Source of the DNA: Antedon mediterranea | Lineage: Eukaryota; Echinodermata; Crinoidea; Comatulida; Antedonidae | DNA: 64,000 nucleotides | Assembly: GCF_964355755.1 (NCBI RefSeq) | Contig: NC_092674.1 | Location: forward strand, 6,019,001-6,083,000 | Direction: 5' to 3' | Program-made: the position numbers and the translations under genes | Part shown: positions 11,911 through 23,200 of the stretch, piece by piece | How positions within the stretch are numbered: the stretch's first letter is position 1 | How the letters are laid out: every line of letters starts with the position of its first letter | Notes under the pieces: model-generated | Told to the model about the DNA's origin: nothing | Database searches by the model: none | What the model saw: the letters and a program-made list of their open reading frames with translations, nothing else

Positions 11911-12046
11911 TAGAAAAATGTTATGAAATTCACACATTCTGGTGAAATACTCAATTTTAGGTGCTGATATCGTTGTAATTTATTATTAAAAATTATTATT
12001 TTGTAAATTCATGGACATATAATATGCAAATACTATAATAATAATA

Positions 12047-12345
12047 GTGAGCGAGTGGCTGAGCGGTTAAGACAGTGGAACCGTAATTACCTAGCCATAA
12101 CATTGGCAGGGGTTCGAGGCTCACTCACTCCATGGTTCTGGTGGTAGAACGAGTCTTCTCGGATAAGGACTATAAACCGTAGGTCCAGTGTACACATCTA
12201 GCTCGTGTGCACTTTAAAAGAACCTAGTACATCTTTCGAGACGAGTAGTGGGTGACCCCGGTGTATTAGTACATCACAGCCACTGATCACCAACTGGGCC
12301 CTCTGGGAGACCAGTCATTGACTGAAGAGGTTACCCAGCTTAAAT
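12047..12345 (+). mobile_element. tRNA-derived SINE (Leu/Ser-like head)
   Basis: The head GAGTGGCTGAGCGGTTAAGAC is an A box and GGGGTTCGAGGC a B box, spaced as in a long-variable-arm tRNA. A body of about 220 bp with CCAGTGTACACATCTAGCTC, ACATCTTTCGAGACGAGTAG and GGGAGACCAGTC follows. A second copy is at 39332 and a piece at 28045. Confidence 0.85.
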
Positions 12346-12509
12346 ATATATTTCAATCAATATATATTTCAATACAATTATTGCATCAAAATTTATTTTT
12401 TCTGTATATCTACCAGAAGTAAATAGTGCCCCCACGTATTACTATGGATACCTTAATGTATTTTGATGGAAGTAATGTCTAAAACATTCCTTCTACATCA
12501 TAACTGTTT

Positions 12510-12637
12510 AAAGCTCTGTCTACAATATCAAACTGTATGTGACCAAAAGAATGTGATGTGCCCATATATGGACATGATGTCATATCACTACCATATTTGG
12601 GCACATCACACTTTTTGATGGTGTAGACAGAGCTTTA
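12510..12637. mobile_element. Family-1 MITE
   Basis: Ends AAGCTCTGTCTACAATATC and GGTGTAGACAGAGCTTTA; one internal unit, the short form of the family. Confidence 0.85.
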
Positions 12638-12886
12638 TTTTATATTGATACCTGTTTTGAATAGAATAAATGTTAAGGAAGTTTAAACAAGTGATTTGTA
12701 GCCACTTATTTACTATACAAATTAAATAAAGATATTGTCCATATTTTGCCTTTTCTTTGACCGTCACATAAATGTACAAACAACAAAAAGTGCGTAAATA
12801 GATCAAGGAATCACATCCCCACTTTCCCACATGCACACAATAAATTGACATGACTTGTTCCTAGGTACAGTAAACTCAAATCAAAA

Positions 12887-13035
12887 GCTCTTTTTTCATA
12901 TGCATCCAACAGTGAGCAACTCCGCAATTACAGGATGGATAAACTATTTAATAAGTTACAATCAGGCATTAGGCTTGAACCCTGACCTTGGGATTGGAAG
13001 GAAGGCACTTTAACCACCAAGCTATACCTGTCCAC
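12887..13035 (-). mobile_element. tRNA-derived SINE, second family
   Basis: Read on the minus strand: A-box TAGCTTGGTGGTTAAAG, B-box GGTTCAAGCC, then a tail with ATCCTGTAATTGCGGAGTTG and TGTTGGATG. Related pieces are at 30583-30750 and 57113-57145. Confidence 0.75.
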
Positions 13036-13588
13036 TACTATTATATATTGTTATGCAGCCAAAATTAAGCTAGAAATAAACATACGAATGAAACACAATT
13101 TTAAACTCTATATAGTACATATATTTGTACATATTTTTATTGAAAAGTCATGTAACCAACTCTGTCAGTGCTTTACTAGATTACCAGATTGGTTCACAGA
13201 AATAAAATACATTCAAAATCAACTATAGTATGTACACAATACATAGCTCGTTTGAATCAAGAATGTCAGTCAGTGGGGAGGGTGAAGCTCAGACAATATG
13301 AAGTTTTCAATTTGCGACTACCTAACCAGGTCAGGCCAATTGATATATGTCATCGGTTGGACCTAAAAACCATCACAACTGTACCGACATCCCCTGCATG
13401 CGAACAGTGAATAAACATTGACGTTATTTGGTCATTAGTCGTCGCAAAATGAATGCTTCCTAATATTAATGTAAACGAGTATAATAATATACTCGAATAC
13501 AATCCCACGCCCAAACGAGTATACACTATACTCAAATATAACTCCACACCCAAATTTATATTTGACATAAGTATCCAGCAGTAGTCCT

Positions 13589-13717
13589 AAGCTCTGTCCA
13601 CACTATAAAAAAAAAGTGTGATGTGCCTAAATATGGTAGTGATATGACATCATGCCCATATATGGGCACATCACATTTTTTTGTCGCATAAATTTTGATA
13701 GTCTATACAGAGCTTTA
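13589..13717. mobile_element. Family-1 MITE
   Basis: Ends AAGCTCTGTCCACACTATA and GATAGTCTATACAGAGCTTTA. The odd right end GTCTATACAG is shared only with the copy near 47.7 kb. Confidence 0.85.
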
Positions 13718-13819
13718 CAAGTATAATTGAAAGTTAAAACTAAAAACATAACTTTATAGTATCATTACTCAATCGCATTGAATCAATCTTTATGGAATTC
13801 TACCTGCAAGTCAAATGAA

Positions 13820-15270
13820 AATTCAGGTTCACTAATAAGTTTGATATACAAAACAAACTCCAAAATCACAATAGCTTGTCTCACTTTTTTTCCGATATTG
13901 TTTTAAATACTTAAAATAGTTCCCTCCATTAAATGTACCCTTAACATGTTAAAATCATTGAGGGAATTTCCTATGTTTCTTTTTGTTGTGACTTCACTCT
14001 TAATTAAACTGTCCACTTTCCTATCCATAATAAGTATTATAATTCAAAATCTAATGATTCTATTTCATTTTGTCAACTTGGTTTGTGAAATTGTAAGTGA
14101 ATCTGTCTGTTCAACAAAAACAAACATGTTAACATATATTTCTACTTGATGTATGCATTAATTTCCTACTAAAGTTGTAAACAAATATTACTAAATATTT
14201 CAATTTATTAGTTAAATAAATATGAGTACCTTTCACCTTGTTATGATAATATGAGTTTCTAAACTAGAGAATAACTTCTCAAGGAGATATTAGTAAAGCA
14301 TCCAAAATAATTGGACTACATGAATCCAAGGATTTTATAACATATAATATAAATTATATATGATATTATTAATAGATTCTGTTCTAATTAGATCATTAGA
14401 GCCTCTATTAAAGGAACACCTGCATAACCAAATTAAAGTGTCTTATATGAAATTGTCCCCTTAATAGAGGTACATACATAACCCAATCAAAGTGTCATAC
14501 ATGAAATTGTCCCCTTAATAGAGGTGCCCAAAAGGAAGGTTTATACCATATCTGACAGCAAAATTAATTACAAAATTAACATCAGCCCATTAACCGTATT
14601 TTAACATTGGCCTATATCGTTTCTTGTAGTTTTATTGTCTTAATTATGCAAAGCAAAATGAATTTCCATTTTAAGTTCACCAATGAATCTTGACATCTAA
14701 CTTTGTGACATAGTTAAGTATTAGGATACATTTAGTAATAATTCAAACTAGAACACTAGACTGATAAACAACACATTTTAAATAAATTATCAAAAAAAGT
14801 AAAATAAATCATCTTCATAATCTCATTGTACAAAATTGTTGAAATTTCAATTAATTAAAAATCATATCAACTAAAAATCAATCAATTGAAAATCAATCGA
14901 AAATCAATCAATTGAAATAAATCAATTGAAAATTAATCAATCAAAAATCATATCATTTAAAAATCAATCAATCAAAAATCATATCAATTATAAATCAATC
15001 AATGGAAAATCAATTGAAAATTAATTAATTGAAAGAAGAAATAACCAATCAGGTGTTTTATGTGCAAAAAAAAATGTTTTTGAAAAATTGAAGTTTGAAT
15101 GACACACAATGACATACTTTCGTTCACCAAGTGACACATTTGTTTAATGATGCATGTCATATTGCAATCATTGGGGACTTCATTTGCTCTTCTAGTTGTG
15201 ATTAATAATCAATTACATTAATTAGAAAAGTACACAAGGTGCATAATAATTATGTGTATTTGCAGAAATT
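13820..15270. other. AT-rich intergenic stretch with simple repeats
   Basis: No gene seen. 14401-14530 holds two copies of a CCCTTAATAGAGG-type fragment of the CAGTAGAACC element group. 14855-15025 is a loose array of AATCAATCAATTGAAA. Confidence 0.5.
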
Positions 15271-15273
15271 CTA

Positions 15274-15372
15274 GAGCTTAATGCAAGGATGTAAGCACAA
15301 CAAGAGAGTTGACCAATGACAAGCGACAGTTTGAATAATCCATTGCTTGTAATTGGTTGGAACCAAGCTTAA
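15274..15372. mobile_element. Family-3 MITE, truncated
   Basis: GTTGACCAATGACAAGCGACAG and the right end GGTTGGAACCAAGCT match the element at 11539. The left end is missing. Confidence 0.6.
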
Positions 15373-15430
15373 TAAAGCTGGACTGGCAACACCAATTTTT
15401 TACTGTAGCTGCTTACTGTACCTTGACTTA

Positions 15431-15542
15431 AGGGTCTTTCACACCTGTTCCAGCACGGTTTACGACGGCGGGAAATCAAATTTCACGTTGACATTGGATT
15501 TGCCGCCGCCGGACCCATGCCGGAACAGGTGTGAAAGACCCT
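15431..15542. mobile_element. 112-bp MITE with perfect 21-bp inverted ends, TTA duplication
   Basis: AGGGTCTTTCACACCTGTTC plus C is repeated inverted at the right end. TTA flanks both sides (15428-15430, 15543-15545), again the TWA type. Confidence 0.85.
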
Positions 15543-15545
15543 TTA

Positions 15546-16405
15546 TTAAGCAGTGCTTTTTAAGTCAATTCTTTTTATCTGAAGGAATGGACATTACCAT
15601 ATAAGAAAATATGTAAAAATAAATGCTTAGGATATTTGAAAACTGACTTAAGATGAATTTTAATAAAATCTGACCCCTGTTCACAGACAACTAAGGTCAA
15701 ATATGAATTGTGTGCACATCAAATCATGATCAAATGTACTATCACAGGAGCTACCTATTATAAAGATAGTACAGTGTTAAATACCATCGACAAGATCACC
15801 AATATCGATGGTCTAAAATAATATACATCAAATCAAATGCAACGTTGTTATTGCTAAAACATTATTATGTCTTGCTGACAATGATAAAATAAATTTAAAT
15901 AATATATTCTATCAACATCAATTGAATAAATAAATAGTATCCCCTCACCAAATATCTATTTTAAAATGTAAGCGAAATCTACAATATCTCATTAAAGATA
16001 TACATTGTGACAAAATGGAAACAAATAATTATGTTCTCAAAAAAATTTACAAAATTAGAGAATTAAAATATAAATCATCTTAAAACTGAACATGGCGACT
16101 CAATTTACCATGTTTTGACCTTTGACACTATTTTGATCACTGATAAAATATTTTCATTGTGGTGTTGTTTGATCATGTGGTATGCAGCGTAATATAGCAA
16201 ATGGTATTTTCATATTTAAGTTCTGTAGTAGTAGAGTAATACATCACAAATCATGTTACACAGGGGTTTACCAAACATGTAGAATGTGGATGTCCTATTA
16301 GGGAAACTGCTCATGTCATACAAGTAATTTTCCCCCATCCCCAGCGGTGGATTTAGAGGGGAAGGGGCATCAGACGCACTTGAAAAAATTAGACATACAC
16401 AAACC
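15546..16405. other. Non-coding stretch
   Basis: AT-rich, no exon, terminal repeat or RNA gene recognised. Confidence 0.4.
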
Positions 16406-16411
16406 AGTGAC

Positions 16412-16561
16412 CGTATTCACCAATCAAACTTAAGTGACATATTTCCCTTAAATATTAGGTTTCCACTTCAACTCAATAAATATTTAAGTATTTCCCTTAA
16501 ATTGTATTCACTTAGATAAGGGTAAATGTTTCCCTTAGCCTAAGTGTGAATGGTAAATACA
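16412..16561. mobile_element. Fold-back element, GTATTCAC ends
   Basis: GTATTCACCAATCAAACTTA at the left and TAAGTGTGAATGGTAAATAC at the right are inverted relatives. ATTTCCCTTAAAT recurs inside. A related end is near 36575. Confidence 0.55.
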
Positions 16562-16865
16562 GCCACTGGCCCCAGGCTACTGTTCATGCCTTCAGCATAT
16601 GCGCCTCCCCTCCTACACAATGCTGGATCTGCCCCTGTACCAATGTTGCTCTGCAACTATTACTACAAGTGACCTGTGCAGAACATTTTGTACTGCAATT
16701 AAAAATGTTGAATAAAATAATACCAAAGTAAGTAAACCCAAATTTTGATACCGTAACTGTCGTCAGTTGCGAATTCTTGCCATGGCCAAACAAAAAATAT
16801 TCAGCGTTTCTCGTTTTCGTCTGTAGTTATTTCCTCTCCTATGCCACTGACAACGTTCATCTATC

Positions 16866-17056
16866 AAAGGCCAATGTACACAGACAAGCGGTAATGGTAA
16901 GTGGAAAACCGCGTACCTTGACCCACACAGTATCCGTATGTATACCGAGGGGGAAACCACCCGTCCGCTCTGCGTTGTGTGTAAATGGTCATAAGGAATA
17001 ACATAGATTCTATAATTTTTATTACCGTTACCGCTCGTCTGTGTATATTGGACTTA
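16866..17056. mobile_element. Family-7 MITE
   Basis: AAAGGCCAATGTACACAGAC at the left and GTCTGTGTATATTGGACTTA at the right, with GCGGTAATGG / CCGTTACCGC as inner arms. Same family as 49027-49205. It lies in the USP46 3' flank. Confidence 0.7.
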
Positions 17057-17287
17057 ACTCATTAACCTTAACCTTTATCTGCCATTCATTTCACGGTCTT
17101 CATATCTTCTTAATTTTCATTTTCCTCTTTCCTATTCTTCTTCCATCTTTTATTCATGTCATCCCTTACTTATTCCCTTCTTTTCTCCTTCTCCTCTTTG
17201 CATATAAGTCCAACAATCTTAATTCATTACACAAGGCATCTGATTTCATCTTTGTTTCGGAGTGTCTATATATTGCATAGTGTTGGG

Positions 17288-20200
17288 CTATAAGTCACGC
17301 GTTTGGTAAAATAAAATGTAGCCAGCGTCTGAATTCTTTTGTACGTCCGTCGTTAAACCGAAGAACTCCTCTATACTTGATACGTCAATTTTCTGTCAAA
17401 AGCAATAACAAAAATTATTTATATATTTTCTGTTGAATACAAGCTATGACCCTAAATTTCAATCAAAAATCCAGGAACTAACCACTGTGGTACATCTTAA
17501 AGCTCTGTCTACACTATCAAACTAGTTTGGTAGCGATATGACATCATCATGTCCATATAAGGGGAAGTCAGATTTTTTGTCACATAAAATTTGATAGTGT
17601 AGACAGAGCTTTTAGTTTTTTGGTGAAAAAGTGCAATTTTGTATATGGATATGCTACGGGTCAATATTGAAATTAAAATATTGTAAATATTTTTACATCA
17701 TCTGTTTCGCCCACGAACACTTTTCAAATAAATTGAATTTTAATGACAGTGTACAGTACAATCAAAACATAAGGAAATGTTACAATTACTTTCAAGGAAG
17801 TGTTTTTATGTGTTTGTAAATTTAACAATTACAATCAATAATGTATTAAATTTTGTACATAAATTACTGAAAGATATATAGCTACATGACATTTCAAATG
17901 AAAAAAAAAATATTGAATATATATTCACTGCTGACATACCATGAAAATTATTAGTTACATATTTTACTGATTGAGATTGATAGCCTACTATTAAGTGTTT
18001 CTTGAATGTATAAATAATATATTTAAAATTGTAAAACAAAATATCCATATTCTAGGAGCTTAAACTATGTTACACAATGTTATGATATAATAAACATCAA
18101 ATATGTATATAACTACAAAAATGTTCTGAAAAAATCAATGAAATAATTTAATTTATTTATGGAAATTTTACAATTTTGCAATATAAAAACATGGGAACTG
18201 ATTGGAATGCATGAAAGCATTTGTAAGTATGCTGAGAATGTTGTATTTGGTATACTGTAATGTCTGTATTAGTGCCAAATAATCAATGTTTATAAGTGTA
18301 ATGGTACAAATAATGGCAAGAGGTGAATGATGAAAGGTTATATTTCAATGTTCAATAGTGTGTACTATTGCACGCCATGTGACTAACAATCGTCCAATCA
18401 AATGACAGGAATTTCTTTAGGCGTTATATAATACAATCTATATTATACTTACTTCTACAATGTCATCATCAAAGAGTAACCAGAATCCATGACTTTTAAC
18501 AATTGTTATATAATGTCCTCTATTAGGTCCACTGCAAGATAACAAATAAGATTTAATAGTAACATTGTTTGAAAAGAAATACTGAAGCCCTACCTACACT
18601 ATCAAACTTTATGTGACAACAAAATGTGATGTACCCATATATGGACATGATGATGTACCAATATGGACATGATGATGTCATATCACTACCATATTTAAGC
18701 ATGTCACTACCATATTTGGGAACATTACACCTTTTTTTGTCATACTAGTTTGCTAAGCTAACGTATAGTTACTACTAGTTAATTAAGCATGGTTCCCCCT
18801 GAAGATGCAACGCATAGTTGACCAATCCACAATCGACAGTTCGGGTGATCCATCATGTCTAACACTTGTCATTGGTTAACTTGCTTGCATTGCGCTTACG
18901 TCATTGCGTCGTGTCCTAGATGCGTCGCGTCCTAGTGGAAACTAAGCTTTAAAAATACAGTAAAACCTCTCCATTGGTACACTCCTATTATCGGGAAACT
19001 TTAACCTGAAAAGAACCAGGGGCAATATATGTTTTAACGCTAATGGCCAACCCCTATTTTAAGGTTCCTACATTTACACAGAAACTTAAACGCAGAAGAA
19101 GCTAAAAAAGCAATGGAAATCCAATAGAGAAAGTACATTTATTAACAGTTAACAGTTTTATTTATTTATTTCCTTTATTGCATCAAGTAAGCAGTGATGA
19201 AGTTGACATAAATATAATAGTAAATATGTAAACACATAGTATAACACAGTCCAAACAAGTAATACTAAAATATATCATAGTCCACAAATCAGTCTTTCAA
19301 TGGCCATCATAGTAAAGTACATCCAGTAACACAAACCAATAGAGGTTCACAATTTGCTTATCATAACTCAGTTACTGATCATTCACCAATCATTGAAAAC
19401 TCCGTGGAAAGTAATGAAGTTTTTGGTGCGTTGTTTCCGGACTTTGGGGAGGGTGAACAATCTAACGCGTCGGAGCTGATGGTTGTGTGTGGGAGGTTTA
19501 GGTAAGAGAGAGTGTAATATATGATCTTCTTTTTTCATTTATCAAAGAATTTTCTTGACAACTTCTCGCGGCGTTCAGATAGAGTGATGATGTTAAGGTA
19601 TCTGCGGGTATCAGCATACGAGGTACCATCGGGGCATATTATGTTACACGCTCTTCTTTGGACATGTTCGATTTGGTCAGATTGTGCTTTGGATAAACTC
19701 GGGGACCAAACAGCACAGGCATATTCGAGAACTGGTCGTATCACTGCTTGATAGTATCGGAGCAGTTCCAGTCTATCTAGGCAAGACCTCTTGAGTTGCT
19801 TAAGAAAAAACAACCTTGGTACAACGCGCTTGGTTAAACAGCATTGTTGTAATATGCCTGTATTATATATGTATATTGAATTAATATATTTATGAATTTA
19901 ATATATTAAATGTTAGAAGCCTCTATGAATAAATATTATGCATATATCTACATAGTTTATGTGTGTACAGTTAATATATTAATAGTTAGAAGCCTCTAAT
20001 CTAAAGCTCTGTCTACACTATCAAACTTGTTAACAAAAAATGGTAGTGATATGGCCAAATATGGTAGTGATATGGCCAAATATTCAACTTTACTTTATTC
20101 ACATCATCATACATAAATAGTACAATACAATAAAATGTATGTGTGTGTGAAAAGGAGCTACAATATGGTAGTGATATGGCCAAATATGGTAGTGATATGG

Positions 20201-23200
20201 CCAAATATGGTAGTGATATGGCCAAATATGGTAGTGATATGGCCAAATATGGTAGTGATATGGCCAAATATGGTAGTGATATGGCCAAATATGGTAGTGA
20301 TATGACACGGGCACATCACATTTTGTTGTCACATAGTTTGATAGTGTAGACAGGGATTTAGAAGCCTCTTATTTAATAAATATATCTTATGATAGCAAAT
20401 GATTAACTTAATATCAGAACAATGAATAATCAATAAGTTGAATGTGAACATAATGACAATGTACAAGTGTTTAAGTGGACTTATTCAAGCAAATCCACTT
20501 ATGTTGCTACTTTGTTAAATTACCATATATCATCATAAGAAACACCTAATGAGATCCATGAATACTGTGTGTTGATTATGAGAACATCCAACTTAAACCA
20601 ATTGTGTAGGTAATTTATGCTATAAAGTTGAAGTTCTATCAGTGCATTAGTTATTAACTCCCACATGTTCCTATTTACAATCATTTTTTTTTTCATTTTT
20701 TTTTAAAAACCATATTTGGTTCCATCCAGCTAATGCTGATCATTAAGGACCCTCAGAGGTTCACAAGACAAACATATACACAAGATGCTCTACATAAACA
20801 AAGTCTTATTACAAGTCTTTGGGAGTGGAGTTGTAATTTGGTCCTTAGAAAAAAATTCTGACATGTGACGTCATAATGACGTCATATCACTACCATATTT
20901 GGGCATATCACACTTTTTTGTCCAACTACACTAGTTTGATAGTGTAGACAGAGCTTTAGCTCTTACTTATAATGTATTTGATTGCTTTGTTCAATTTTTA
21001 TTGAAATGAAATAAATGAAATGAATACAAAAAATGAATAAACGAAAAATACCTTCCACAGTGGATGACAACAGATACTAAATCATACAGCTTATGAGGGC
21101 AGTCTGCATCGTCTGACTACAAAATAAAAACAAAAATAATCAGTACAAAATTAAGCATGGATGAATAAATGAATGAATACAAAAATAGAATGGATGAATG
21201 CAAAATGATTTAATTGAATAAAGTATAACCTATCCTTTGGGACAATCTTATTCTAATAATGGAACATTTTCCTATAAAACTAAGAAGGAGCAATTACAGC
21301 CAACACCTTGGTTCATGAGAAACTCTATTAAGGGGACACTTTGATGGGTCCTGAAATTGTCCTTTAATAGAGGCTTAATACATTAAGATATAAATGCATG
21401 AAAGAAAAATGCTCAAATTAAATTAAAATGAAAGAATCATAATCAACCACCAAATAAATAATGTAGAGTGAATTTTTAAAAAGACAATGACTGATTAAAA
21501 CACTAGATAATAATAACACAACAAAACTAATTATCATAATGGTGTTACTTACTGTGTTCATCAGCCTAAGTTCGAGTGGAAACACGACTCTGTATGAGAG
21601 TTTCGTAAACCTATGCAACTGTTCCATATATTTAAACCTCTTCAAATGCAACGCTAAAATCTGGGGTAATTTCTTTATTTGCATTCTAGTGAAAATATAA
21701 ATCGTATAAATGTCCAATAAATTGATAAGCATCAATATATAAATTATGAAGACTAGTAATGAGTTTTTTGTCATCCAAAAACATGAAAAATTAAAATAAA
21801 TAAAATTAGATTTTGATAGGCCATTTTTTAGTTTTAATCAAGTATATGTTGAATTGAAAAATGTTGAATTGAATTACTTCTGTAGAAAAGCAGAATAAAC
21901 AATGTTTTCACTTATAAAATGGTTGAATTCGACCAAAATCAAATTATAAACAATTTTGAGGAAGATATTAAATAAACACAAAAAAATGTCATCAATTAAT
22001 GAAGAAGCTAGACCATGTTTTTAGTCGCGTGCAAACCCGACTCTATAGCTCACTATGTCTGTCTATCGGTCGGTAAACATTAACTCAAATTTGAGCACGC
22101 GAATGCAGCCATGTATATGGCCTTGTTATTAAATATTTATATTCCAGGATTTCCTTATGTTGTTGAGATGACAAATATCAAAGTGTAACGTTAATCCAGA
22201 AGGTAATTGCAAAACCAAGACATGATCTATTCTCATCAACTGCAAATTACACAGACTGATTCTATTTACGTCGGCGATAAATGGAATAACACACTTTGTA
22301 GTCACGGTAATTATTGTCGAGTAAATATTAACATTTGCAGTTTACAAACGCAGTCTCAGCAATGATTGTTGATAGATAGTTGATTAACAAAATTGAAACG
22401 CATCAGTATCTAGTTAACGATCACAAGACAGAGAGCGATTATCGATAGGCTCAAGATTAAGTGATATATCTATACTCATCAACTTATTTACACACACATG
22501 ACAAAAACAGTACTAACAGAATCATTATTATATGTGAAAAGGTCAGAATTGTTGGCAATAATTGCCTCGTCCTTCAGATAGGCTGTTAAGCTGTTGGTTC
22601 TGTGTACATTAATATAGACATACATTGTACACTATTTGAAAAAAGCAGAGATTCATATAATAGGCTCTGCACCGTTGCGGTTAACCCAACCTCTGACCTT
22701 AACTCCAGTAATATACAAATTTACAAACATATACATGTACAGTCAACTCTCCCAATACCGGAATCTCTTGACAACTAGAAACTCTCCTAAACCAGACTTC
22801 AAAAAGGTCCCAAATTCATCTTTACCATTAAAACATATTCCAAATACCAGACGTTCCAGAAAACCAGACATATTTTAGGCCAGTACAAAGGTTTCCGGTA
22901 TTGGGAGAGTTGACTATATTAGTACTACCTACTAGTTCTGTAGGCCTACTACTAGGTAGCCTTATATGAGATTAGGCTCAAGTTTTGTAGGTTACCTTTT
23001 TTGTGCTTCCTGCTTGCTACAACATGTCTCACAATAATATTTGTATTCACAACATAAAGTTTCTGTATTACTAAAAACCCTGTAAAAACAAACATAAATA
23101 GTTGTACCCATTAAATATTACACTGCTAGTCCTTGTCTTGTCCCAAATTCTCAGGAAGGCACCTTTCTACTTATCTAAAAATAGCACTTAGCCAAAACTT

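Noticed and set aside
13189-13410. 73-codon open frame between SPCS3 and USP46
   Set aside because: No recognisable domain, low codon bias, and next to a SINE.
14850-15030. Regular AATCAATC units looking like a CRISPR-like array
   Set aside because: Irregular simple-sequence repeat with no spacers in an animal genome.
19535-19832. Reverse-transcriptase-like frame as a host gene
   Set aside because: It is a truncated LINE end inside a USP46 intron, with no complete ORF.
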